From assembly GCA_029747015.1 (NCBI GenBank), contig JAKOGI010000056.1, positions 542,501 through 606,500 on the forward strand: DNA of 64,000 bases, in the 5' to 3' direction. Of the stretch, positions 1 to 11,228 are shown piece by piece (position 1 is the stretch's first letter; every line of letters begins with the position of its first letter). A model generated the notes under the pieces. The model saw nothing but the letters and a program-made list of their open reading frames with translations, was not told where the DNA came from and did no database searches. This DNA comes from Carnegiea gigantea (Eukaryota; Streptophyta; Magnoliopsida; Caryophyllales; Cactaceae). The position numbers and the translations under genes are program-made.

Positions 1-129
1 TCGATATAATGGCTGACGTCCAACCCACGTAAATTCAATTCTAAATCAGTATCTACCTTTTTTTCTTTTTATGACCAAGTTAATGCCCGTGGAAGTTAGC
101 ACAAGTATTTGGTTTCCTTTTGATTTCCC

Positions 130-136
130 TATAAAA
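130..136 (+). promoter_or_regulatory. TATA box of the WAT1-related gene
   Basis: The heptamer TATAAAA lies about 70 bases before the transporter ATG at 206. No other ATG lies between it and that start. Spacing and sequence fit a plant core promoter with a short leader. The leader between them is GA-rich (GAGAGAGTGAGAGAG). Confidence 0.6.
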
Positions 137-205
137 CGGAGTGAGAGGCACATCCCCTATTCAAAAACAGAGGAAAAACAGAGTGTGTAGGAGAGAGTGA
201 GAGAG

Positions 206-3104
206 ATGGGATGGAGAGAACGGGTAAACGGGTCGGGTCCACTAGTGGGGATGTTGATGGTTCAAGTGATATCAACCGGGTTGCAGATTCTATCAAAGGT
301 TATATTGAGCCAAGGCACCTTCATTTTTGCTCTCATGGCTTATCGCCATCTTCTTGCTGCCTTCTGCATTGCCCCTTTTGCCTTCTTTCTTGAAAGGTTG
401 GTTTTTTTTTTTTTTTCCCCGTTGTAATTCCCTTGATTTTCACCCCATTTTTCAGTTTTTTTTTTTTTAAAACCAATTTTCAGATGATTTTTATGTCATT
501 TTGTTTTTTAATTAGATTACGTGAATGTGAATTGTGATTTTGTCCTGCAGGGGTAGCAGAACAATGCTGAGTTTGAAGGTTGTATTCTGGATCTTTCTCT
601 CCTCTCTAACAGGGTAAGTAGTCAATAATCTTGTTCTTGATCTTTTTAACTATATTTTATTTAGAGTGTTTGCCGATGCAACAATGGTTTGTCGATTAAA
701 ATTTAAAAACGAAAATGACTTGAAATTCTCTTTTCCAGCATTTTTTTATGTTAAAACCCATTTTCAAAAAAAATTCACGAACTCAGACTCTCACTAGCTA
801 GCAAATACGTCGTTCATTTCATATTCATTATCAAATATAAAGAATGATGAAAGTAAGAATTGAATGGATAATACCAATGAATTTTCAGTACTATGAGTAT
901 ATGAGCCTTAGAAGTAATAAAGAATCACATCTAGTTGGATTCTATTTATTACTCTTGGAACTTTTTTTTTTTTTTCAAAATGAAAGTTCGAAGAAACCCA
1001 ACCACGACAATAAAATAGTATATGATATTTTTGACAGTAAATATGGGACAAATAAAGTCTAATTATAGAGAACGTAAGTATTACTCAAATTACTTAAAAA
1101 AACTAATTTTTTATTTTTAAATCTTTTTTTAATTAATAATCAATAAGATGGAATCATTACTATGATAGGCTGATAATCACCCAATAATCTACAAACACAT
1201 AAATCAAGGCCACTGCATGTCCACCAGCATTGTGAGTATGATTCTCTGTGATCTTATCGGCTGAATTGACCGATCCTTGTACGTGTTCATTATTTCCTTG
1301 CCACGTCTATGGTTTACATCAGCTAGCAATGAGCGTCCTTGAAATGAAAAGCATAATATTCGACACGTATAAACCTCACACTTTTTCAACTAATTGGAGA
1401 TCAGATTATCATGTTTGTGTTGATTCCAAAGATGAATGTGATGATGAGGTGGGACAAATCGCTTTGTTTTGGTAATGTTGTGGAGGCACCTTTTGATCAC
1501 TGGGTTAGTTGGCTTGGCTTGGCTTGGTTTGGTTCGGTTCTTCTCATGCTTCATTAACAATTGTTCTAATAGGTGTCATAAGTATTACTTTTTCATGGAT
1601 TTTATCTCCCACCGAGAAGATGATTTATTTATAGATGATCATGCTATCGAATCTAAATGAGTCAGGTTCGTTTTTCAGTCGGTGATGTAAGTCTATGAGA
1701 TGACATTACTTTTTATTAAAAGGGAGATGATTTCATGAAAATTTCTCAATATCGTAAGGATAGATGTACATGTTAGGAATGATTTCAGGCAAAATAATTT
1801 AACAATTACCCATACATGCCTGCCACCCAAAAAAAAATAGGGGAGAAAGAGAGAGAGAGAGAGCTCATTTATCTAGTATGTATGTTTAAGTGAAGTAGAT
1901 GAATATTGTAAAAGAAAATACGGTTAAATTTATCATTTATAAAATTACTAAAGATTCACGCACTTAAATTGCCTGTAAATTTATTCAATTCATTTATTAC
2001 AATATCTAATCATATATATGAAATTTTTTAATCAAAGATCATTAAGCATATATGTATTATATTCAAGTGAGATTATTATACTCCTATGATTTATGTCTCA
2101 TTTAACAGCTAACATTTAGGGTAAATGTGAACAGTTTCTAGGATGATTTTTTTTTGGGGGCCTTTTTTTGAGAAATTTACTTTCTAGGATGATTATGTAA
2201 AAAATCTATTAATGCTAGTCAAAGTCGACTCACCATCATGAGCCATAAATCCTCCCACGGTTACAATATCTTAGATTTTCCTAACTTGATATTTTAAAGC
2301 TGAAAGTATCCAACTATCCATTAATTATCATCAATACCAATAATTTTAATGTTTTTGATCTTTTCCATATTTATGAGCAATTTATATATATTTAACAGTT
2401 ACCTAGCAATTTAATCCCAATTTAAGCTCTAGCTCTTTGTGATATTAATTTATTTAATTAGTCTTTTTTTTCAATATTAAAAATGCAGGATTACCATGGC
2501 AATGGGGATGTTCTACTACGGACTTAGGGATACTACAGCAACATATGCTACAAATTTCCTCAACTTAATCCCAATCGTTACCTTCATTTTCTCAATTATC
2601 TTACGGTAGGTATGTCCCATTAATTAATTCTTAATTACATGCATTCTAGCCGTTATTCATATGACACTGCATCGCGATTATTTAATTATCCGATAATTAA
2701 ACGTTAATTTGTACGTCCTACTAGCACGGTCATGTGATCATAACTATATCCTATCTTACAGAACCAACGTATTAGTGGTAGACAGAGCGAGAATGTAAAG
2801 GATTAACCGTTAATCTGATGGAAATTGTTTTTAATTTGGTTTCAGAATGGATAGACTAAATTTGAATACGAGGAGAGGAAAAATCAAGGTCATAGGGACA
2901 CTTCTTTGTGTTGCAGGAGCCCTAACAGTTAGTCTCTACAAGGGCAAAGTTTTTCACATTGGAAATCACCATGTTCATCATCACATCATGATCAACAAAA
3001 TGAAACAAAATTGGACACGTGGCACTCTCCTACTCGTCGGCAGCTGCTTGTCCTATGCTACCTGGTTCACAGTACAAGTATGTAATAAATACAACTGGGC
3101 CTGA

Positions 3105-3180
<76 letters not shown>

Positions 3181-4467
3181 ACTGGGTTCCTAATATCAAA
3201 GGAAGCTCAAGCTTTTATTCCTTTTAATTTTTGGGTGAATGGCAGGTGAAGCTACTGAAGTTATTTCCAGCAAAGTACTGGGTAACAATGCTCACCTGTG
3301 CATCAGCATCAATTCAAACAGCAGTAGTTGGTGTGTGTATTGATAGAAGCAAGTCTTCTTGGCAATTAGGGTGGAATCTTCAACTAATCACCATTGTTTA
3401 TTCCGTAAGTTCATTCTTTTTAATTTATTTTTAATTGGTGTGTAGTGATACTTATCGAGGCATAAAGGTCTATCTTGGCAAAATTCAAATGCAAATTTAC
3501 GACAATAATTGTTTAATACTTTACCAGTTATGCTAGCTTGGTGGGAGTCTGACAGATTTACACCCACATTTCAGATTCACATGTACATAGGTCCAACAAT
3601 TAGCTTTGATGCTAGTGATCCCTATTGAAGTAGGTCACATATTATGATGTGATTGTTGGGTCAATTACTCTATGCACCCAATGTTTGGCTAAATGTCCTT
3701 GACTAATATTCTACATGTATGGTCACATCTAAGCATGTTAGTGATCGCTTTGGCATCAAAAAGACGTTGTGCTAGGTGCAAAGTGCTAAAGTGCTAGCTC
3801 CCTCTTCTTTTTGTCTGAGGCTAATTGCTATGAAAATGACTGGCACTACTTAAGAGGCTTTGCCAATGGAGGAATTTGTGGAACTAGGCTTTCATGCTGA
3901 TCAACTTATGCTTAAGCAACTAATGGCATATTAAATGCATTACTATTGCAGGCTGTATTGGCATCTGCTGCATCGTTCTATCTAATCTCATGGGCTGTTG
4001 CCAGCAAGGGTCCTACTTATCCACCCATGTTCAATCCACTGTCACTCATTTTTATAGCCCTCATCGAAGCACTATTCCTCGGAGAAAATCTCTCCGGTGG
4101 AAGGTAATTTGCTGCCCCTCCTTCGCCTAATTTAACATATAGACTCAATATGGGTCCCACAATAATGGGATCTATATAGTTCCAGATGATCAGATGTAAG
4201 CAGTCTTATTGTCTGTTTTTTTGTTTTTTTTAATGGATTGTGGCAAACAAATGCAGTTTGTTGGGCATGGTGGTGATCATAGTGGGGCTGTATTCCTTCT
4301 TATGGGGGAGTGGAAGACAAAGGGAGACTGATCCATTGCTACCGAAATCAGCTAATATTGGAGGTGGAAGTGCAGCTGGTACTGAGCTTGTTGGTTCACA
4401 ATTGACAGCAATGGTTGTTCCAACTGCGTCGCCTGTCAGTCACAGTGATAATGAACAGCCAACATAA
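206..4467 (+). CDS. WAT1-related / nodulin MtN21-like EamA transporter (UMAMIT family), 7 exons
   Basis: Predicted multi-pass membrane transporter of the plant drug/metabolite transporter superfamily. Members export amino acids, auxin or related metabolites at the plasma membrane or tonoplast; the substrate here cannot be told. Exons read 206-396, 551-613, 2489-2605, 2846-3077, 3246-3404, 3952-4103 and 4257-4467. All have GT-AG borders and compatible phases, giving 374 aa, a normal family length. Seen features are an N-terminal hydrophobic helix with QVISTGLQILSKVILSQGT, the family-like block YYGLRDTTATYATNFLNLIP, then RMDRLNLNTRRGKIKVIGT at the start of exon 4, and the second EamA half ending in PLSLIFIALIEALFLGE and LLGMVVIIVGLYSFLWG. 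The cytosolic tail is hydrophilic. The start is the first ATG after the TATA box. Intron 2 is long (about 1.9 kb) and intron 4 carries an AT microsatellite. Family call is firm, individual exon edges slightly less so. Confidence 0.9.
3108..3178. repeat. (AT)n microsatellite in intron 4 of the transporter gene
   Basis: About 70 bases of uninterrupted TA dinucleotide lie between the exon ending at 3077 and the exon starting at 3246. A long pure AT tract is expected to vary in length between individuals. It sits close to the 5' splice site but leaves the GT intact. Confidence 0.97.
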
Positions 4468-4799
4468 CTATTGTCTTCTTTTCTTTTCTTTGATTGACAT
4501 GGTTCAGTATATGCATATTGACAAGATAATATACATCTGATTAACAGAAGAACTTAGGAGATTTTTACTTAGGAAAGGGCCATCCACCTTCTTTTTGGTG
4601 GGCATCACTGATGTATGTCATTGTTACTGTGGGTTTATTCCATAGACTATACTGACTTGACTCTTTGATGTAATAGGAGTCCTCTCTTAGTAGTATACAT
4701 ACATTAAGGTCTTTTATTTTCAAGGGAAAGAAATTGTATTACTGTAAGAAAATTAATCAATGAAGCCAGAGTTTTCTTTTCTTTTCTTTTTTGGGACAC

Positions 4800-6007
4800 A
4801 AATTGATGTATATGTGGGTAGAAAGTGATCCAAATCAAACTCAAATCAAACTTAAGCAAAATGAAAAGAGAGAAAGATGGGGAAGATGAAGAATATCACC
4901 AAACAGGATAGAGATGGATAGTGCAAGACTTTGTGTATGAGATAATCCCTCCGGAGCCACTCACACCTTGGTCTTGGGCTAATTCCCTTCACTCTTCTGA
5001 GGAATCACTCCAAAGAAAAGAAGGAGAACCTAGAACACCACTTGAATTAGCCAAATTCAAGATATAGAACTAGGAATTTTTGGGACACAAATGAGAATCA
5101 CTCTCAAAGGTGCTTGAATTACTCTTGAAAATGCCTTAGAAATCTGATCTACAATGCTCACATGCCCCCCCTTTATATAGGCTCAGCAAAAGACAACAAA
5201 AGGACTCAAATAACTCCTAACAATTAAAACTAGTAAAATGAAAAGACTAAGATAAATGGAAAGACACATCATAAAAGGGGTGGGGGAGGTTACAAGGAAT
5301 ATTCTAGGATTTCTTAGCTGATTACACCAATCTAGAAGGCTCCAAAACGTGCACAATGTCAGCCACACAATCACATGTAACCGAAGACTCTTCATATTCC
5401 CAGAATTAATCCTTGCAGCTGCCTCAATTCAACAGAGCATAACTTCCAGAATACTCGGCCAAATCACGCGTTCTTGGGCTTGATAGAAAGCCCTGGAAGT
5501 CTAGTTTTCAGAATGGGCTCATTTGCTCAATTTGGATAAGCGGTTTGAAAGTTATGGCCCAAACAATGCACCTATCTCAGACTGGACTGGATCAGCATAA
5601 CGTATCTTTGAGTGATATTTTGCCCAATCAAATGATGTCCAAATTAAACAAACTTGGGCTTATTTGAAAGATGAAATCTTAAACTTCAAAAGCACATGGG
5701 CCCTCAAGTTGTGGGTCCACGTGAGCTTGTCCAAAAGTGGTCACAAAAAATCGGGTTCCGCAGGGATGAATTCGGCACCAAATTTCTAGCAAAGCTTAAC
5801 CTCTTTTTGACCTCTCCATAGTGTCGTGAGTCTTTGAACTCACTTAATAAGACCAAATAAGCACACTTCCAAGCATGATCTTCTTTGACCCTTTTCTTCT
5901 TTGAAATTGGACTTGAATAAAAATGATGCATATGGAAATATGCATCACAAATACCATACATTACGATTACGGGGAGTGGGAGCTCGGGGTCAAGATGAGA
6001 TGTGACA
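4800..6007 (-). repeat. Probable solo LTR or LTR remnant
   Basis: No plausible long coding frame lies here. Read on the minus strand the segment begins at 6007 with TGTCACATCTCATCTTGACC, a TGTCAC start common in plant LTRs. It has a strong TATA-like promoter at about 5170-5180 (CCTATATAAAGG on the minus strand), followed by a leader-like stretch. I could not find a matching target-site duplication or a convincing left edge, so the left border is arbitrary. It could also be another non-coding repeat. Confidence 0.35.
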
Positions 6008-6950
6008 TATTCATAATCTCAATCTTTATTATTAGCTTAAGGCTTTATTAGTAACTTGCAATTACTATCAATGAAATTATGTCTGATGACATTCTTCCTC
6101 AAATTAATCATGAAGGTTATCTTGAGACTAACTGTGATAAAATATATGTACTGATGTTGTCTTCAACCTATGCCATTCTGAGCTAAATCATTTTAGATTT
6201 ACATACTTTACTGGAAGGGCCATTGGTTCGGATGGGTGGCATGTGGTACCTGCTGCTGTCTTTAGGGACCATCCCACTAGCTACAACATATATCATGGCC
6301 AAGTACACATTTTTGGTTGGGATTACACTTTTTCAATGGGCCTATTTCTTCAGTAATTTTTCATTTCATTTCAATCCATTCTTTTCTCAGGAATCTAATC
6401 CAACCCGACGAAAAGAATAAACTGATGGATGAATGATGAACACTCATGTATAAACTTTGTACATCATTGTAATCCCTCGTATGAGTTTGATGTGACATTC
6501 AGGCTCTCTTCATGCCTTGTATGATAAGTGGTAAGTAACATTATGTCTTTTGGAATTAAACTTAAGAATTTTACTTGGGAAGACTCTGAAATCTTGTGAA
6601 ACCAATGCTAGCAAAAGTCATAATAAATGTTAAACGTGTAGCCATATAGGTTTTACACAATACTACTCATCCAGAATCTGAAATCTAAATCTAAATATAA
6701 CTTAATATAGTAACAAACAATTACAGGCAGTCTACCATAACATTGTTATTCCAGAACAGGACATTCTACTAGGGTGCTTCCTGAGCATACTAACCCTTAA
6801 AAAAACTAAAAAGAAATAAAAAAGAGAAACATTGAAAAAGTCAAAAGGTCATGTAATCTTCGAACAACATCCCAGTGTGCGTCTCACTAATATATATCTG
6901 AACCACGAGAGAGGGGCCCAAAAAGGAAACACGGACAACAGAGGACATGA
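6008..6950. other. Intergenic, no supported gene
   Basis: A 65-codon open stretch near 6223-6420 contains hydrophobic residues, but I recognise no family in any of its frames and see no exon structure around it. The rest is AT-rich and forms the 3' flank of the OVATE gene. Nothing else is seen. Confidence 0.5.
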
Positions 6951-7277
6951 TTAGCTGAATAAACTAAGAAAAGCATCAGAAATGAACCTGTGAACATCAG
7001 AAGAATTAACTGCAATGTAACAGTAAACCAGCTCCTCCATATCCTTCCAATTACAAACTCCAACTTCTCGAATCATTTCGATTATCGATTCTTTCAAATC
7101 CATGAACGGGTCATTCGAATACAGCACTGCACAAATGCTGTTGTCTGCAAAAACCCCACGAACATCCGCAGGCAATGTTGCTGAGAAACTTATCCTTGCG
7201 TTCCGGTGTCTTCTCATGGCCATCATCTTCTTCTTCTTCTTTTGCTGGGTTTTTCCTACTTCTTGTGCTTCCATCAT
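6951..7277 (-). CDS. OVATE family protein (OFP) transcriptional repressor, short
   Basis: OFPs are plant-specific nuclear repressors that shape organs, often through contacts with TALE homeodomain and TRM proteins. The reading frame ends in an OVATE domain: DPFMDLKESIIEMIREVG, then WKDMEELVYCYIAVNSSDVH and RFISDAFLSLF. This matches the family pattern of D-P-(Y/F)-x-D-(F/L)-x-x-S-(M/I)-x-E-M-I, the E-E-L-x-x-C-Y core and the N-S-x-x-x-H step. The first in-frame ATG is at 7277 and gives about 108 aa, with a lysine run (KKKKK) that may act as a nuclear signal. Ten further codons are open upstream without an ATG. Most OFPs are longer, so a missing 5' exon or a genuinely short member are both possible. 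The stop is at 6951-6953. Confidence 0.75.
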   Translation of the reverse strand: MMEAQEVGKTQQKKKKKMMAMRRHRNARISFSATLPADVRGVFADNSICAVLYSNDPFMDLKESIIEMIREVGVCNWKDMEELVYCYIAVNSSDVHRFISDAFLSLFS

Positions 7278-7307
7278 GACGAGTGCAAGCTTGGAGATCC
7301 AAGACAA

Positions 7308-8345
7308 GAAAACATAGGCATATTTGAATGGTTTGTTGGCTTATGAAGGAGTGGAAATGAGTTTTAAGGGTGTGAGTTAGTTGGCGTCCTGTTCATCAGT
7401 TGTGACTTTTAATTTTGTTCTGATATGGTTGTATGGGGATGGAGAGCCTATGCCAATTTAATGCCCCCCTTCATCACTTGGTGATGCAAATGATACAACG
7501 AAAGGTTTTGTACCAAGCTAGTGAAGTGCACATGTGAAGTGAGATAAATGCACAGCTGTGAGCATTTATGCTTTGCAAGATCGACAAACCTTTCTCATCT
7601 GTTGTGAATTATGATTATTCCTAACTCCGATCCATGTTGTGTAACTGTTTATTTTAGGTGAGACTATCTTACGTTCGGAATTTGAATTCTGTACGCAACA
7701 TGCATGTGTTCCTTAAAACTTCAAATGGAACGCATATAGATAGGTGTTAGGATAAAGTGTAAGAGGTTGCCACATTGCTCTCATCCTCCCTTCCTTTCTG
7801 GATACCTCACATACATACTATTGCCTTATGGTGATGACGAACTTGAGTATAGAAGACTCCACCTACAGGATACGAAGTTGTCTTGGAGAATGCTACTTCA
7901 TCCGATCCTATACTAAATATTTCATAAAGCAATTGTTATGATAACATCGATGTTAAAAACAGTTTTCATTATAGTGCTTATATGTTTAGAATGTTACGTA
8001 ACAAGATCGAATTCTTAGAAAGACGGATTGACAAAAAGGGGGGAAAAAAAAAGAAAATGGATCACTGTCACATATATTATTGGTGCGAAGATAAATGTGG
8101 TGCAATTCTCAACATGTTGTATGAGCAAATTAGGGGACACCTCGATGCTTGAATGATGCAACAAAGTCGCTTCTGATGAGTCCTTGTCCTTCTGTATTTG
8201 TGGTAAAGAAGATGGGCCTGTCAGAAGGTGGCCCAAATCCATATGGGTCACAAAATTCTTTTTCATATTGCTATGATCACGACACGTAACCTAGACTGGC
8301 AATAATAGGAGGTTGGTGAATTTTTTTTTGTTTTTTGGGTGAATT
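7308..8345. other. Intergenic, upstream of the OVATE gene
   Basis: No coding exon, RNA gene or clear repeat could be supported. The first several hundred bases presumably include the promoter of the minus-strand OVATE gene, but no confident TATA box was picked out. Confidence 0.5.
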
Positions 8346-8349
8346 GTAA

Positions 8350-8490
8350 AGCTTATATCATGCGTTTTCACAAGTCACATTGACAATTTATATTAAAAAA
8401 TAAATAAATAATAAATACACAAAAAATGTATGAGACTTTTGGAAGCATGTACACCATAATATACGTGATAATTTATAGGGCGTTGGAGAG
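8350..8490. repeat. Degenerate copy of the 139-bp TATATCATAC MITE
   Basis: The left part (TTATATCATGCG, then ACAAGTCACATTGACA and a TTATATTAAAA block) follows the order of motifs in the better copies at 8632-8770 and 18086-18224. The right end is not recognisable. This is a decayed relative. Confidence 0.4.
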
Positions 8491-8631
8491 GTGGTCAGAA
8501 GTCGGAAGAGCGGGAAAGTTTAATGTCATCAGCCCACGGCTTTTAGGACTGGGTGCAGACCTGTCTTTCTCAAGGTGATGGTTAAGCTACTTATTTGTTT
8601 TTCAAAATGAACTTTGTGAATGCCCAAAGCC

Positions 8632-8770
8632 TATATCATACTTTTAAGAGTACATACTTTCATAAGTCACATCAGCGACGCATATTAAAATTTATCTATA
8701 TGACAAATACACGTTGGAAAAATATGTATACTTGGTAAGTGAGAGTACATACTCTCAAGTGTATGATATA
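8632..8770. mobile_element. Small TIR element (MITE), copy 1
   Basis: A 139-base segment starts TATATCATAC and ends GTATGATATA, with inverted termini extending through an (A/G)GAGTA block. The core shares long stretches with 18086-18224, including ACATCAGCG, TTTATCTATATGACAAATAC and AAAAATATGTA. A 13-base direct repeat, TGTGAATGCCCAA, occurs at 8615-8627 and again at 8777-8789, just outside. It has no coding capacity. Superfamily is uncertain. Confidence 0.7.
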
Positions 8771-8790
8771 GATTACTGTGAATGCCCAAG

Positions 8791-9825
8791 AAATATTCAT
8801 GCTCATTCGAAATTATCTTTAATGATTTTGCCATTATTCAACAACTAGTTAGCAAATAACTGGTTATATTAACTATTAGCTTGATAGTTGAAAAAAATAG
8901 AGCAATTAACGGAGGAATCATTGGGATTTTTTGGTTGATGAATTGGAAGTGCATCAAGAAGAATTAGGTGGAAGGTGACATCCTTCTCAAACACTTTGCC
9001 CTTTGTATTTCTCCACTAATAATATCAAGATGAGTCGTTCTCAATCAATGGCGGTGCTGACTGCTGATTCTATGGCCCTGTTCAAAAAAATTAGCAGTTC
9101 AAGTAGTGGACAGTAATTCAGGTAGCGGATAGCGGTTCTAATTTAGCTGTTAACAGATAATTGTTTAAATGAGCAGTTAAAATAAATGTGTTCAGTATCA
9201 GCTGTTAGCTTAGCTAATTAATGTAAATTGACATGAAATGATATAGATAATTTCTAAATATAAAATTTCAAAAGGATATTTTTTGGTAAAAAAAAATGAA
9301 ATGCTACTTTTGAATGTGTGCAAAATGTGAATACTATTAACTTTTTAAAAACGCTTCCTAAAACGCTAAACGTTATTTGAAATGCTAGTCAAAATACTAT
9401 ATTATCGAACACTAAAAATTACCTTATGAATGTATTAACTTAGTCAAAATGCCAATGCTACTCAAAACACTTTTACCAAACATACTCTATATAATTCACC
9501 CTTCGAATATCCTTCATTTTATGTAAGAATTTATTTTATTATTACCAAATAAACAAATAAATAATCAGGTCTTATTCACTCTTACAAGGCAGGACGTCAC
9601 ACAGCATGTTTGCGCCACCAACAAAATTGCATGCCAATATGTTAATTAAATAAGATATTCCTAGGAAAATAAAATAAATTATTTGAAATACAATAACACT
9701 AGATATTTTATTTTTCATGGAAAAGCACTCGACGTGTCTTCGACAACCTTTCCGTTACGTTAATTTTTTTTCGGTCATGTAAGATATTTTTCATGTAAGA
9801 TATTTTATTTTTCATGGAAATATAA
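8791..9825. other. AT-rich intergenic DNA
   Basis: Simple AT-rich sequence with short repeated phrases such as TTAGCTGTTAAC near 9140-9210, reminiscent of decayed MITE sequence. No gene or bounded element can be supported. Confidence 0.4.
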
Positions 9826-10475
9826 TAATATGAGGGTCAGGGTCAGCTTTTTTGATCTCCAATCCACCTTGATTTTTAAATTAAAGGTATCCAATTACGA
9901 TGAAGGTCGAGTTTGAGTAGAGGTTTTGACCATCTGATCCGACCTGCTGATCCTCACTTTTTAAAAAAATTTAAAATTTAATATCAAAATTTATAATCAA
10001 CACAAGATACTTTGGATTTCATTTGTTCAAAGCCTTTTTCGCTTTCTACTTTCTTGTCTTCTCTCAGCCTTTTTTCGCTAAATCTCACTGGCTTGTGACC
10101 TTCTGACACGCCCTCTCTAATGTTTGGAGTATTTATTTTAATGAACTAATCATTTTAATCACTAAATTACACATTAGAATATTTGTAATTGCGATACATT
10201 TCATTAAACCAATATATGATGCTTTGACCTTTTGTTTTGCAGGATATTTAATGTCAAACTTTATAATAAAAAAGAAATATAGTGAAAAATCTCATTTTCT
10301 GTATCGAGAATATTTGAGAGTCGGATTTGATCCGATGACCCAAGGGTCCCGCAAGGTCAGGGTCAAGGTTATTGCGACCCTCATGAGGGTCGGGTAGGGT
10401 CAAGGTCGAGAAAATCATGTCTTCCGACCTCATGACCCGACCCTCAACCCAACACGACCTTCAATTTGATCGGGT
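9826..10475. repeat. GGGTC-rich inverted-repeat region, probable decayed DNA transposon
   Basis: GAGGGTCAGGGTCAG occurs near 9831. The right part, 10320-10470, is dense in GGGTC and GACCC. It includes a perfect 16-base palindrome (GACCCTCATGAGGGTC, about 10376-10391) and a larger stem of GGGTAGGGTCAAGGTCG against CGACCTCATGACCCGACCC. The middle is AT-rich and non-coding. The arrangement resembles non-autonomous transposons with subterminal repeats, but no clean TIR or TSD was found. Confidence 0.35.
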
Positions 10476-11209
10476 CAAATTAATATATACTCATAAATTC
10501 TCTAATATTTTGTTAGTTCATAAATAAATCCTAATAAACAAATGGGCTTGGCTAATTCGATTCAGCGGATCGCAGTTAAATTTTTTGTATCAATGGGCTT
10601 TAAAACAAAAGAGTCATGCATATAAGTTCAAATGAAATTTTAACCCAAAATCAATTGACAATGGGTAGAGTAACTCACAAGCTTATATACATGCTCAAGC
10701 GGTCAAGCCCTTCAATTTTATCAATGTGGGACAACACCCACTTTCATGTTCTTTATATTTTTGTCAATGTGGGACAATGCCTACTTTTATACTCTAATAG
10801 GTTTATTTTATTCCAAGTCTAATTATAATTTACAGCATTGAAACATTCATATAATCACATTTTTTTGGGGGGAAAAAAAGCACCGAAAATTTTTCAGGTT
10901 GAAATTTAGCTCATATGCATGAACCGGATCTCTTAATTGGAGCCACATTTTGAGGAGACGAGTTTGAATGTCAAGACACAAATAAGCAGTTCAATTCAAA
11001 CCAGGTGTCAATTAAGAATAAAGAAAATTCAGTTGACTGAGTTCCCCAAAAAAAATATAAATAAATAAAAGAGGCTTCGTCCTTCAAAATTTCTGCCTCC
11101 CGGCATAAATACTTTCGTAGTATTCTCTTAAAACACACGATGTAAATAAGACTGAAATTCCCATGATGCAGATTGTATTATAGAAGCTTATATAACTTCC
11201 CTCTTGGAT

Positions 11210-11228
11210 CCCCCCCCCCCCCCCCCCC
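11210..11228. repeat. Poly-C homopolymer (19 C)
   Basis: An uninterrupted C run. Its length should be treated with caution because homopolymers of this size are error-prone in assembly. Confidence 0.9.

Noticed and set aside
3019..3249. Tyrosine-isoleucine repeat open frames at AT microsatellites here and at 41506-41872
   Set aside because: They are translations of (AT)n tracts.
6223..6420. 65-codon hydrophobic frame as an exon of a second transporter
   Set aside because: It does not match WAT1/EamA blocks and lacks neighbouring exons.
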